From DATBSK01 sp964532485 (lineage in GTDB: Bacteria > Actinomycetota > Acidimicrobiia > IMCC26256 > PALSA-555): DNA of 64,000 nucleotides. Within the stretch, counting starts at the first letter, position 1; each line of letters begins with the position of its first letter. The notes beneath the pieces are model-generated. The model saw only the letters and a list, made by a program, of their open reading frames with translations. It was not told where the DNA came from and ran no database searches. Location: positions 1 to 64,000 of the forward strand of contig CAZHKE010000002.1 in the NCBI GenBank assembly GCA_964532485.1, written 5' to 3'. A program made the translations under genes and the position numbers. Of the stretch, positions 33,955 through 42,575 are shown piece after piece.

Positions 33955-36900
33955 TCAGCGCGCGAGCAGCTCCTCGGCCTCTTCGCACAGCCGCCGCATC
34001 CCGAGTTCGCGGGTGTCCTGCACGACGCCCGCCAGGAGCCCGCGCGCCGCCTGGTCATCACCCGGGTGGCCACGAGCGCGCAGGAATCGTGCCTGCCAAT
34101 ACCGCGTCCGGGGCACCAGCGCACGGCCTCGGGCGCGCTGCTCCAGGTCCACGGCTCGCTCGAAGTGGGCCTCCGCGTCGTCCCATCGCCCGAGCGTCGT
34201 GCTCAGCATGGCGAGGTAGCGGTCGGCTGCGCCGAGACACGCCAGCCCGATGACCGCCGCGAGCAGCCGGCCGGCGAATGGTTCCAGGAGCTCGTAGAGC
34301 AGCGCCGCGTGCGGGTCCGCCTCGCCGGACGCGGCGACCTCGGACAGCAGCGCGAGGACCGCACCCCAGGCACTCTCGCTCTTGGCGCGACGGAGGTCCT
34401 GTGCGGAGAGCGAATCGAGGGTTCGCCGCGCCGCGAGCGAGTCGCCGGCGTCTCGATGCGCCACTGCGAGCATGGCGGGCACGTAGAGGCTCTCCGTGCT
34501 CTGCGCCGCGAACTGCTCGAGAGGACCGACGAGGTCGCCGAGGTCGCCCGTCTCGCGCGCGAGGTAGTACCTCTGATTGGCCTCGATGCCGGCGACGGCC
34601 CGGTACGCGCGTGCGTTGCGCCGCATCTCGTCCCAGCTGGACCGGACGTCGTCGAACCGCCCTTCCAGCATCGCCTGGGTCGCGCGCCACTGCGCGGCGA
34701 AGACGAGCGCCGGGAGCCAGCGCAGCTCCTCGCCCGTGCGCGCGAGCTCCGCGATCGTGCGGCTCAGGGGCTCGGCATCACCGAGCTCGAGGTGCACACC
34801 GGCCAGGACGCGCAGCCCCTGTGTCAAGGCCATGGCCGCGCGCCCTCCCGTGGCGCGGCCCAGCTGCACGAGCTCCTCGCCCAGGGCCAGTCGCTCGGTG
34901 GTGAGTGGCGTGGACTCGAGGCTCGTGGCACGCGCGAAGAGCGCCACGGTCAGGGTCGAGGCGTCACCCGCGTCGCGGGCCAGGAGGATCGCTCGATCGG
35001 CGAGCTCGCGCCCGTCGCGACCTTGGAGCTGGTATGCGGAGTACTTGAAGGCCTCGATCGCCATCAGCCGAGCCCGCAGGGAGCGATGCTCGTCGCCGAG
35101 GAGCTGCTGGGCCTCGCCGAGCAGCTCGGCCACCTGGCTCGGGTGCGACAGGACGCCGTGCACCGGCTCCGCGAAGACGGCGACGGCCCGTCCGAACTGC
35201 TCCGGTGACCCGCCGGCGCGTGCGGCTTCGATGGCTCGAAGTGCCGCGTCCACCCCTGCGGCTTCGTCGACGAAGCCGCGCACCTCGGCCAGATCGATGA
35301 GCAGCCCGACCCGCTGTGTCGTGTCGGCGGGTGAGTGCTGATCGAGCAGGTGGAGCGCCTGCTCGAAGTAGGACACCGCGTCCTCGAACGCGAGATGGCT
35401 GGCCGCATCGTGAGCCGCGGCTGTCAGGTACTCGAGGGCCTTCGGGGCTTCTCCCAGGACCAGGGCCTGCGAGAAGTGCTCCGCGAGGACCGCGGCCGAG
35501 TACTCCTTGCCGGTCTCTTGCTCCATCGCCGTGCCGACCCGCGCGTGGAGCTGTGCGCGTTGCGCCGTTCCCAGCTCCGCGTACAGCGCTTGTCGGATCA
35601 GGTCGTGCGAGAAGGTGTACGAACCGGGCCGGTCGAGCTGCTCGGCGACGAGCCCGGCGTCCTTGGCGCGATCGAGCGACTCGAGCACCTCGCCGGCGGG
35701 CCAGCCGCCGGCCCGCGCGAGCAGCATCGCGCTGAACTCCGGCCCGACGACGGACGCCAGGCTCAAGGCGTCGCTCACCGGACCCGCGAGGCGGCGCACC
35801 CTCCGCGCGACGAGGTCGCGCACGCTCTGCGGGAGCCCGAGCGCGCCGAGGTCGACCTCGGACGCATCCTGTGCTCCCGAGACCAGGGCGGCGTTGGTCT
35901 CCATCAGGCTCCGCAGGAGCTCGGCGAGGAAGAACGGGTTGCCGCCGGCCTCGTGGTGCAGAGCGCGGGTGAGGTCGGGTGCGATCTCGTGCCCCGCGAT
36001 GTCCCGGAGCAGCGTGGCGGCCTCCTCCTCGGACAGCCCGGTGAGCGCGACCCGCTCGGTGAACGGCTCCCGTCGCAGGTCGGCGAGGAGATCCAGGAGG
36101 CCGGCGAGCTCGGAACCTTGGGGGACCTCGACGTCGCGGTAGCAGACGACGATGAGCAGCGGCGCGTGCGACGCGGAGCGCACGACATGACGAAGGAGCT
36201 GGAGCGTGGGTCGGTCGGCCCAGTGCAGATCGTCGAGGACCAGCACTGCCGGGCCGGTCGCGGCGACCGCCGTGAGCAGCGACGTGATCGCCTCGAACAG
36301 CCGATACCGCTCGGCTTCGGGATCGCTCACCGCGGGCAGCGGCTGATCGAGGATCCTCCCGACGAGGTCGGGGAAGAGCCGCGTGAGATCCCGCTCGAGA
36401 CCGTGCAGGCGCTCGTGCAGCGCGGTGATGGGATACGCGGCCACGTACGGCTGCAACGCCTCGACGAACGGCTGATACGGGACGACCGCGTCCTCGTCGC
36501 AGCGCCCGTAGAGGACGCCTCCGTCCTGTGCGGACACGAGGGCTGCCAGCTCGCCCATCAGGCGGGTCTTGCCGATGCCAGGCTCGCCGCCCACGAGCGC
36601 CACCTGTCGACCACCCTCGCCGGCGCGGCGCCACGCGCGCTCGAGGGTGTCGAGCTCGGCCCTTCGACCCGCGAGCCCCTCGTCGGCTCGGGCGAGCAAC
36701 GGAGGACTGACCGACAGGGGGCCCGGATAGGCGTCGATCGACCGAAGCGGCGCGAACGAGGACGGGAGTCCCGCGATCTCGAGCTGGTACACGCGCTCGG
36801 GTTGCGCGATCCCGCGGAGCCGATGCAGCCCGAGATCCACCAGCTCGAGACCTTCCGGCAGCCGGTCGCGTACCAACGCCGCGCTCGCGCTCGTCAGCAC

Positions 36901-37287
36901 GACCTGGCCTCCATGTGCGGCCGCCATCAGCCGGCTCGTGCGGTTCAGCGCGGGACCGAAGTAGTCGCCGTCGCGCGCCTCGACCTCCCCGGTGTGGATC
37001 CCGATCCGGACCGCGAGTGGACCGGTCGCTCCCCAGCTCTCCGACGAGAGGACCCGCAGCGCGTGCGCTGCGCTCTCGACCGCGTCCGAGACCGTCGCCA
37101 GCGTCGCGAATGCGCCGTCGCCCGTCGTCTTGAAGATGGTCCCGCCGTGCCTCGCGACGGCTTCGCTGAGCATCGCGTCGTGACGTGCGAGCGCCATCCG
37201 CATCGCGTCCGGCTGCTCCTCCCACAGGCGCGTCGACTCTTCGATGTCGGTGCACAGGAAGGTGACGGTCTGGAGGGAGTCGCTCAC
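33955..37287 (-). CDS. Class III cyclase - AAA ATPase - TPR signalling protein
   Basis: 1110 residues from a GTG at 37287. Residues 1-175: cyclase domain with TDIEEST (metal Asp), FKTTGDGAF (Lys and second Asp) and LNRTSRLM (Asn/Arg), all hallmarks kept. Residues about 205-560: STAND/AAA_16-type ATPase with Walker A GGEPGIGKTR and Walker B AVLVLDDLHWAD. Residues 600-1110: TPR-like helices. Proteins of this plan are common in actinobacteria and in MalT-like signalling, where nucleotide state and TPR ligand control output. No DNA-binding domain is attached. The start overlaps the stop of a truncated BTAD-regulator reading frame as GTGA. Confidence 0.9.
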   Translation of the reverse strand: MSDSLQTVTFLCTDIEESTRLWEEQPDAMRMALARHDAMLSEAVARHGGTIFKTTGDGAFATLATVSDAVESAAHALRVLSSESWGATGPLAVRIGIHTGEVEARDGDYFGPALNRTSRLMAAAHGGQVVLTSASAALVRDRLPEGLELVDLGLHRLRGIAQPERVYQLEIAGLPSSFAPLRSIDAYPGPLSVSPPLLARADEGLAGRRAELDTLERAWRRAGEGGRQVALVGGEPGIGKTRLMGELAALVSAQDGGVLYGRCDEDAVVPYQPFVEALQPYVAAYPITALHERLHGLERDLTRLFPDLVGRILDQPLPAVSDPEAERYRLFEAITSLLTAVAATGPAVLVLDDLHWADRPTLQLLRHVVRSASHAPLLIVVCYRDVEVPQGSELAGLLDLLADLRREPFTERVALTGLSEEEAATLLRDIAGHEIAPDLTRALHHEAGGNPFFLAELLRSLMETNAALVSGAQDASEVDLGALGLPQSVRDLVARRVRRLAGPVSDALSLASVVGPEFSAMLLARAGGWPAGEVLESLDRAKDAGLVAEQLDRPGSYTFSHDLIRQALYAELGTAQRAQLHARVGTAMEQETGKEYSAAVLAEHFSQALVLGEAPKALEYLTAAAHDAASHLAFEDAVSYFEQALHLLDQHSPADTTQRVGLLIDLAEVRGFVDEAAGVDAALRAIEAARAGGSPEQFGRAVAVFAEPVHGVLSHPSQVAELLGEAQQLLGDEHRSLRARLMAIEAFKYSAYQLQGRDGRELADRAILLARDAGDASTLTVALFARATSLESTPLTTERLALGEELVQLGRATGGRAAMALTQGLRVLAGVHLELGDAEPLSRTIAELARTGEELRWLPALVFAAQWRATQAMLEGRFDDVRSSWDEMRRNARAYRAVAGIEANQRYYLARETGDLGDLVGPLEQFAAQSTESLYVPAMLAVAHRDAGDSLAARRTLDSLSAQDLRRAKSESAWGAVLALLSEVAASGEADPHAALLYELLEPFAGRLLAAVIGLACLGAADRYLAMLSTTLGRWDDAEAHFERAVDLEQRARGRALVPRTRYWQARFLRARGHPGDDQAARGLLAGVVQDTRELGMRRLCEEAEELLAR

Positions 37288-37433
37288 CGGATGCAGGTCA
37301 TGCGATTGGTGGACACGACGTCGCCGGCGTGCACCAGAAATGCCGTGAGCAGGTTCCGCTGCCGCGCGCGGCCCGGCTCGAGTCGTCGTCCCGCGTCCAA
37401 GACCTCGAGCGGTCCCAGAACCCGGAACTCCAA
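37284..37433 (-). pseudogene. N-terminal fragment of a SARP/BTAD-type regulator, coupled to the cyclase-ATPase
   Basis: 49 codons from a TTG at 37433, preceded by GGAGG at proper spacing. The reading LEFRVLGPLEVLDAGRRLEP continues to RQRNLLTAFLVHAGDVVSTN and is unmistakably the first 45 residues of the winged-helix domain that opens AfsR/SARP-type regulators. It then ends RMTCIR and stops, where the family continues with LIDALWG. The stop overlaps the GTG of the cyclase-ATPase. It looks like the truncated head of an AfsR-like protein (winged helix-BTAD-ATPase-TPR) whose remaining part was replaced by, or diverged into, the cyclase-ATPase. It may survive only as a coupling leader. Confidence 0.65.
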
Positions 37434-37654
37434 GCTGACCTCCGACCCGACTTCAGAGTCTCGCCACTCGAACGAAGAGCTCCGGCCAAGGCTATTCGCA
37501 ACGGTTCCGGCGGATTGCTCCACCGAGACGCGGCTGAGATCGGTGACGACGACCTCGATGGTTGGCGCCGCCGCCGACGCGTTATCGTCCGCGACCCGTG
37601 GCGCGGTCATCCCAGCTGCACCGAGGGCTCCGGTAGCGAGCGGGAGCGACCCTC

Positions 37655-40054
37655 GTGCCTGACATCAGTGCGACCCTCGCCGGGCATGTTCCGCACCCGT
37701 GGCGCGCGTTCGCACCCTCGGACGACCGCCCGTACCGGCGCCTGACGGGCGACTGGGTGCGCCTGGCCGCGGCCGCGATCCTCCTCGCGCTGAGCGCGCT
37801 GCACGCAGGCGACGAGACGACCGCGGCCAAGGACGCCGAGCGCTTCTTCGCCGGCCTCCCCGATGGCGCGCATGGCCTCTTCGAGGCGCTCGAACGCTTG
37901 GGGGCGCTGTGGGTCGTCGCGATCGTCGTGCTCGCGCTGGTGGTGGCCCGGCGCTGGCGCGTCGGAGTCCTGCTCGGCGTCGCGGGTGCCGCGGCGTGGC
38001 TGCTCGGCAGGCTCATGGGGTTCGTGGTGCTCGGGGGCGAGGACGCCGGAGGTGTGATCGAGGCGGTCTTCGACGGTGCGGACGTGGCGTACCCGCTCGT
38101 GCCCCTGGCCGTGCTGACGGCGACCCTGCTGGCCGCGCGACCGTTCCTGGTGCGCCCGGCGCGCCGGACGAGCGCCGTGTTCATCGTGCTCGTCGCCCTG
38201 GGTGCTCTGTACCGGGGCAACGCCGGGATCAACGCGGTGTTCGCCGGCCTGGTGCTCGGGTGGGGCGTCGCCGCGCTTCTTCACCTGGCGTACGGCTCGC
38301 CGGCGGGGAGGCCGTCGGCCGAGAACGTCGCGGCAGCCCTCGATCAGCTCGGGGTCGATGACGTGGTCGCCGTGCGCCTCCTGCCGAGTCAACCCCGCGG
38401 CGCCAGCCTCATGGTGGCCGAGCGCGCGGACGGCACGCAGCTCCCCGTCCGGGTCTACGGACGCGACGCGGCCGACACGCGACTTGTCGCGAAGACCTGG
38501 CGTTTCGTGATGTACAAGGACTCCGGGCCGGCCCTGACACTGACACGGCTGCAACAGGTCGAGCACGAGGCACTGTGCCTCATGGCTGCTCGCGAGCATG
38601 CGGTGCAGGTGCCTTCGGTGGTAGCCGTCGGGGTCGCCGGCGCGAAGGACGCGTTGCTGGTGACCACTCCGACAGAAGGGGCGACGATCACCGACAGTCC
38701 AGACGCGGATGTTGACCTGCAAGCCCTCTGGGAGGACGTCGGCCGACTGGGAGCGGCCAGGATCGCGCACGGCGCCCTCGACCTCGACCACGTCGTCGTG
38801 TCGGAGGACGGGCCGACACTTCTCGACTTCTCGACCGCCTCGATCTCGGCGCCCCAGACCGCCCTCGACCAGGACGTCGCGCAGCTGCTGGTGTCGAGCG
38901 CGCTCGTCGTCGGCGCCGAACGCGCGACCGAGGCCGCCGTCGCCGGCATCGGCGCCGATGCCGTGGGCGCCGCGCTCCCACTGGTCCAGAAGCCGGCGTT
39001 GACCCGGCCGACGCGCGCCGCCCTGCGCCACGACAAGAAGCTGCTCGATCGCCTGCACGAGCAGATCACTGCCGCGACGGGTGCCGAGGTGCTCGAGCCG
39101 GTCGAGCTGCGGCGGGTGAGCCCCCTCAACGTCCTGATGGTCGTGGGGTTGCTCTTCGCCCTCTGGGTGATCCTCGGCGAGGTCGGGAGCATCTCCAACC
39201 TCGTCGACACGCTCGAGACGGCCGATTGGGCATGGGTGCTCGTGGTCGCGGTGTTCTCGCAGTCGACCAACCTGTCCTACGCGTTGGCGACGGTGGGCTC
39301 CGTCGACAACCACGTTCCCTACGGCCCCGCGGTCGTCATGCAGTACGCCATCGCGTTCACCAACATGGTGGCACCGTCGGGCCTCGCGTCGACGCTGATG
39401 AACATCCGGTTCCTCCAGAAGACCGGCGCCGCGGTGTCGGTCGCCACGTCCTCAGGGGTCATCGTCGGCATCTCGGGAACCGTCGCGTCGTTCACGCTGT
39501 TCGTGCTGACCGCGATCGTGGTCGGCCAGTCGGCGTCGATCAGCGACGTCGGAGGCGGCGGCGACGGCCAGGTCATCCTGATCGCGGTCTTCGTCGTCAG
39601 CGTCCTCGCCGGCCTCGTCTTCCTCGTCCCCAAGCTGCGTCACAAGGCTCGCGAGAAGTGGTGGCCGCCGATCGCCCAGGGTCTGCGCAACGTGTGGACG
39701 GTCGCCAAGTCTCCCCGCAAGCTGGGGATGGTGTTCGGCGGTGCGATCGGCGCCCAGCTCCTGTACTCGTTCTCCCTCGGCGCCGCGCTGGCCGCCTACG
39801 GCGCCGGCGGCGAGCTCAGCATCGCCCAGCTGATCTTCGTGAACACCTCGGCGTCGTTCCTCGCCAGCCTCACGCCCGTTCCGGGGGGCATGGGTGTCAC
39901 CGAGGCGGCGCTCATCGCCGGGCTCACCGCGTTCGGGATCCCACCCGAGGTCGCGTCCGCCGCCGTGATCACCCACCGCCTCTTCACGACGTACCTGCCC
40001 CCCATCCCGGGCAGCTACGCCACCAAGTGGCTCGTCGCCAACGACTACCTGTGA
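37655..40054 (+). CDS. Large membrane protein: kinase-like domain plus LPG-synthase/flippase-type transmembrane domain
   Basis: 799 residues, GTG start. Residues 30-225 carry about seven hydrophobic helices. Residues 235-475 are soluble and resemble an aminoglycoside-phosphotransferase/kinase fold with a degenerate catalytic loop: HGALDLDHVVVSEDGPTLLD in place of HGDLHxxN...DF. Residues 485-799 form a lysylphosphatidylglycerol-synthase-type transmembrane domain (UPF0104), with QSTNLSYALATVG, NMVAPSGLASTLMNIRFLQK and TPVPGGMGVTEAALIAGLTA. No lysyl-transferase domain is attached, so lysinylation of lipids is unlikely; lipid flipping or polyisoprenoid glycolipid export is more plausible. It stands alone. 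Confidence 0.83.
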   Translation: MPDISATLAGHVPHPWRAFAPSDDRPYRRLTGDWVRLAAAAILLALSALHAGDETTAAKDAERFFAGLPDGAHGLFEALERLGALWVVAIVVLALVVARRWRVGVLLGVAGAAAWLLGRLMGFVVLGGEDAGGVIEAVFDGADVAYPLVPLAVLTATLLAARPFLVRPARRTSAVFIVLVALGALYRGNAGINAVFAGLVLGWGVAALLHLAYGSPAGRPSAENVAAALDQLGVDDVVAVRLLPSQPRGASLMVAERADGTQLPVRVYGRDAADTRLVAKTWRFVMYKDSGPALTLTRLQQVEHEALCLMAAREHAVQVPSVVAVGVAGAKDALLVTTPTEGATITDSPDADVDLQALWEDVGRLGAARIAHGALDLDHVVVSEDGPTLLDFSTASISAPQTALDQDVAQLLVSSALVVGAERATEAAVAGIGADAVGAALPLVQKPALTRPTRAALRHDKKLLDRLHEQITAATGAEVLEPVELRRVSPLNVLMVVGLLFALWVILGEVGSISNLVDTLETADWAWVLVVAVFSQSTNLSYALATVGSVDNHVPYGPAVVMQYAIAFTNMVAPSGLASTLMNIRFLQKTGAAVSVATSSGVIVGISGTVASFTLFVLTAIVVGQSASISDVGGGGDGQVILIAVFVVSVLAGLVFLVPKLRHKAREKWWPPIAQGLRNVWTVAKSPRKLGMVFGGAIGAQLLYSFSLGAALAAYGAGGELSIAQLIFVNTSASFLASLTPVPGGMGVTEAALIAGLTAFGIPPEVASAAVITHRLFTTYLPPIPGSYATKWLVANDYL

Positions 40055-40115
40055 GCACCCACCGACTCAGCCCTCGCATCCGGTCGGGTCCCGCACCGGG
40101 TTGAGTGGAGACGGC

Positions 40116-40892
40116 TCAGGACAAGACGGTCGCGGGGGCCGAGCGCGGCGCGCGACGGTTGACGAGGTCGAGCTGGTCCGCGGTCGCGCGACGTAGTGCG
40201 CGGAGCCCGCGGGGTGTCAGACGCTCACAGACCCAGTCCCAGTGCAGCGCGACCCACTCGCCTGCGCCCAGGTCGGCGACGAACGAGTAGCCGTCGTCGG
40301 CGACGATCGCCCGCTCCGTGCGGGCGGCACCGAGGGTCAGGTGCGAGCCGTCCCACGCGAGGGGACGGCACCGCACCAGGGCCTCGCCCGGCGTCGTCGC
40401 GACGATCCGGCCCCACCGGATCCGACAGCGGTCGAGAACGTGCAGCGCAGCGTCGACGTGACCGCTGCGGAGCAGCCCGACCCATGGGTACACCGCGAAC
40501 ACGTGGAACTGGTGGTGCGGGCGGGCCCCATCGGCCACCGAAGCCCCAAGGTGCTCGAACGACCGTCCCGCGGGCGCGCGGAAGCGTTCCTCCATCGAAC
40601 GGCCGAGAAGCTCCGCGTCGACGCGATCCAGCAGACGGTTGCCGATCCAGTACGCCTCGACGACGAGATCGTCGAGGGGATCGCCGATCCGGTTCGCCGC
40701 CGCGATCAGCTCGAGGTACGGCCACGCGCCCTCGAAGCCGCGCGCGAGCTCCCGCAAGCCGCGCTCGTCGATCGGCTGGCCGGCCCCGGTCGCGCCCTGC
40801 TCCAGCAGGCCCCGGTGGTCGTCGGGTCCGCAGTACCCGAGGACGTTCGGGGGATAGGCGAAGTGCGCGAAGCGGACCGGACCGGGGATCAT
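40116..40892 (-). CDS. DUF6390-like hydrogenase-associated protein
   Basis: 258 residues from the ATG at 40892 (MIPGPVRFAHFAYPPNVLGY). The opening FAHFAYPPNVLGYCGPDDH and the later HHQFHVFAVYPWVGLLRSG are typical of a family annotated only as DUF6390 that I associate with actinobacterial [NiFe]-hydrogenase loci. Cytosolic, with several histidines (HFAY, PDDHRG, HHQFHVF) and one early cysteine. No catalytic motif is recognised. Last gene of the hydrogenase operon; its ATG overlaps the stop of the EamA gene. A role in maturation or metal handling is inferred from context only. Confidence 0.65.
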   Translation of the reverse strand: MIPGPVRFAHFAYPPNVLGYCGPDDHRGLLEQGATGAGQPIDERGLRELARGFEGAWPYLELIAAANRIGDPLDDLVVEAYWIGNRLLDRVDAELLGRSMEERFRAPAGRSFEHLGASVADGARPHHQFHVFAVYPWVGLLRSGHVDAALHVLDRCRIRWGRIVATTPGEALVRCRPLAWDGSHLTLGAARTERAIVADDGYSFVADLGAGEWVALHWDWVCERLTPRGLRALRRATADQLDLVNRRAPRSAPATVLS

Positions 40893-41872
40893 GCGATCGC
40901 GCCCACCCGCTCGCGCCGCGGCCAGAGCGCGGCGGCCACCACGACACCGACGCCCGCGGCGATCAGCACCAGGCCCGTCGTGTCGAGCGTCACCGGGCGC
41001 GCCGCGACCCGGTCGAGGGCATAGGTCACGACCACCGCGCACGTCAGCACGGCGGTGACGTCGGGGGCCGGCGCCCGGGCCAGGGCCGCGAACCAGACGA
41101 CCACGTAGACGGAGAGGATCCCTCCGGTGGCGAGCGCCCACCACGACCAGCTCGGGTCCCAGGCGAGCCGGTCGAGATGCCCGCTGACCCCGAGCCACGC
41201 GAGGAGCACCGCCACGCCGACCGACATGCGGGCCACGGCGACGGTGAGGGGCGGCAGCGAACCGAGCAGCCAGCGCGCCGTGACGGTCTCGGCAGCCCAG
41301 AGGAGCGTGGCCGAGCCGATCAGCACCTCGCCCTGCCCGGGTGCCAGGTGGCCCAGGTCACCGACGAGCACGTATTGCCCCGCGACGAGCAGCCCGATCG
41401 CGACCGCGATCGCCCACCCGATCCGCTCCCGCAAGAACACGAACGCGAGGACGGCCACCCATACGACCAGCGTCTTGTGCAGGTACTGGGCCTGCGTGGC
41501 GCGTGCCGGGTCGCCGGTCGTGAGCGGCGAGAGTCGTGCGAGCCCTTCGAAGAACAGCGCGAACGCGACGCCGCCGCCGAGCACGCCGATCGCGCCGAGC
41601 GCGACCCACTGCCCCCGCGTCCGCGGGGGACGCGGTGCCGACGATCGCCGACGAGTGGTCGCCAGCGCGGCGACGACGACGATCAGCATCGCGGCCACGA
41701 GGTTCTTCGCCGTCGTGTACGTGGTGGCGTCGGGTGCTTCGCGCACGCCGTACGAGTTCACGAACACCGCGACCCCGCTGACGCCCGCGGCGCCGAACGC
41801 GAACGCGATCCCGGTCCGCTTCATCCCGGTCTGGCTCGTCCCCGTCCGGCTCGTCCCCGTCCGGCTCGTCAC
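40889..41872 (-). CDS. EamA/DMT-superfamily transporter inside the hydrogenase operon
   Basis: 327 residues with ten predicted helices in two five-helix halves, the plan of drug/metabolite transporters. The second half begins near GEVLIGSATLLWAAETVTAR. The N-terminus is a short polar repeat (TSRTGTSRTGTSQTG) encoded by a 15-bp tandem repeat, so the start could be as late as the methionine at codon 17 (MKRTG). It overlaps hypC upstream (ATGA) and the DUF6390-like gene downstream (ATGA). Substrate unknown: nickel or a maturation-related metabolite would suit the context, but DMT proteins usually carry organic solutes. Confidence 0.75.
   Translation of the reverse strand: MTSRTGTSRTGTSQTGMKRTGIAFAFGAAGVSGVAVFVNSYGVREAPDATTYTTAKNLVAAMLIVVVAALATTRRRSSAPRPPRTRGQWVALGAIGVLGGGVAFALFFEGLARLSPLTTGDPARATQAQYLHKTLVVWVAVLAFVFLRERIGWAIAVAIGLLVAGQYVLVGDLGHLAPGQGEVLIGSATLLWAAETVTARWLLGSLPPLTVAVARMSVGVAVLLAWLGVSGHLDRLAWDPSWSWWALATGGILSVYVVVWFAALARAPAPDVTAVLTCAVVVTYALDRVAARPVTLDTTGLVLIAAGVGVVVAAALWPRRERVGAIA
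41833..41870. repeat. 15-bp tandem repeat at the EamA N-terminus
   Basis: The unit GGCTCGTCCCCGTCC occurs twice at 41833-41862 and a partial third copy (GGCTCGTC) follows to 41870. On the minus strand it encodes the S-R-T-G-T repeat after the start codon. Copy number could vary between strains without shifting the frame. Confidence 0.7.
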
Positions 41873-42105
41873 GATTGCGCCTCCGTGTGCAGCTGCCGGT
41901 GCAGCGCCATCAGCTCGTCTGCCTCGTCGGCGGCGAGACGGCGGACGGCGAAGCCCGTGTGGACCAGCACCCAGTCGCCGGCCCGGACCTGCTCACCCTC
42001 GAGATCGAGCACGGTCAGCGAGAGGTGCCGTCGCCGGCCGTCGACGTCGGCGGTGGCCTCGCCCGCGGCGACGTCCACGATCCGCGCCGGCATCTCGAAG
42101 CACAT
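41869..42105 (-). CDS. hypC: HypC/HupF hydrogenase assembly chaperone
   Basis: 78 residues, beginning MCFEMPARIVDV. Family members start Met-Cys and use Cys2 to bind the Fe(CN)2CO unit during large-subunit maturation, so the ATG at 42105 (which puts Cys at position 2) is preferred over the GTG one codon earlier. The conserved GDWVLVHTGFAVRRL stretch is present. It acts with HypD and delivers iron to the large subunit encoded two genes upstream. The other hyp genes (A, B, D, E, F) are not in the window. The ATG overlaps the protease stop as TGATG. Confidence 0.88.
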   Translation of the reverse strand: MCFEMPARIVDVAAGEATADVDGRRRHLSLTVLDLEGEQVRAGDWVLVHTGFAVRRLAADEADELMALHRQLHTEAQS

Positions 42106-42575
42106 CACGCGGCCCGCACGGCGATCTCTCCGAGCACTCGATCCGCGACGGGCCCGACAGCGCCGGCGACCGGTGGCGAGAGGCCGAGCCCGTCCCCGAG
42201 GTCGGCTGCCTCCACGGCGAGCACGACGAGGCGCTGGGGCATCCGGCCGAGCGCGCGTCCCAGCCCGATGGCGTCGCCGAGGCCCAGCGCGTGACTGCTG
42301 CCACGGTGCGGTCGCTCGGGAACATCGCCGGCGCCCGCTGACACCTCGAAGCGCGAGATCGTGCCCGGCTCGGAGCCCGACACGACCGCGTCGACGACGA
42401 CGGCGAGCGACGCTCCGTCCCAGGCGTCGAGGAGCCCGGTGGGTTCGCCGTCGCGCTCCACGAGCGCAACCGCGACCGGCGCGCGCTCGCGCAGTCGTGC
42501 AACCACCGCGGCTCCGATCCCGTCGTCACGCCGGTACGGGTTCCCGATCCCCACGATTACGACACGCGCGCTCAC
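42105..42575 (-). CDS. Hydrogenase maturation protease
   Basis: 156 residues from a GTG at 42575. Opening VVIVGIGNPYRRDDGIGAAV is the nickel-binding GxGNxxxxDDGxG motif of HyaD/HycI/HoxW endopeptidases, and AVVVDAVVSGSEPG carries the second conserved Asp. A late His pair occurs in RPHRGSSHALGLGD. These enzymes clip the C-terminal peptide of the large subunit after nickel insertion. The neighbouring large subunit has residues after its last His (LDLRVDRA or a shorter cut), which would be the target. Overlaps the large-subunit stop as GTGA. Confidence 0.9.
   Translation of the reverse strand: MSARVVIVGIGNPYRRDDGIGAAVVARLRERAPVAVALVERDGEPTGLLDAWDGASLAVVVDAVVSGSEPGTISRFEVSAGAGDVPERPHRGSSHALGLGDAIGLGRALGRMPQRLVVLAVEAADLGDGLGLSPPVAGAVGPVADRVLGEIAVRAA

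Noticed and set aside
35335..37662. 775-codon plus-strand frame opposite the cyclase-ATPase gene
   Set aside because: Antisense shadow; the minus-strand protein has clear cyclase, Walker and TPR motifs, and the plus frame shows no domain.
37607..39313. 568-codon minus-strand frame opposite the LPG-synthase-type gene
   Set aside because: Hydrophilic His/Gln/Arg-rich composition typical of an antisense shadow; the plus strand encodes well-formed membrane helices.
40055..40115. Possible hairpin (CCGGT...ACCGG) between convergent genes
   Set aside because: Only a 5-bp stem with a 10-base loop; too weak to support a terminator call.
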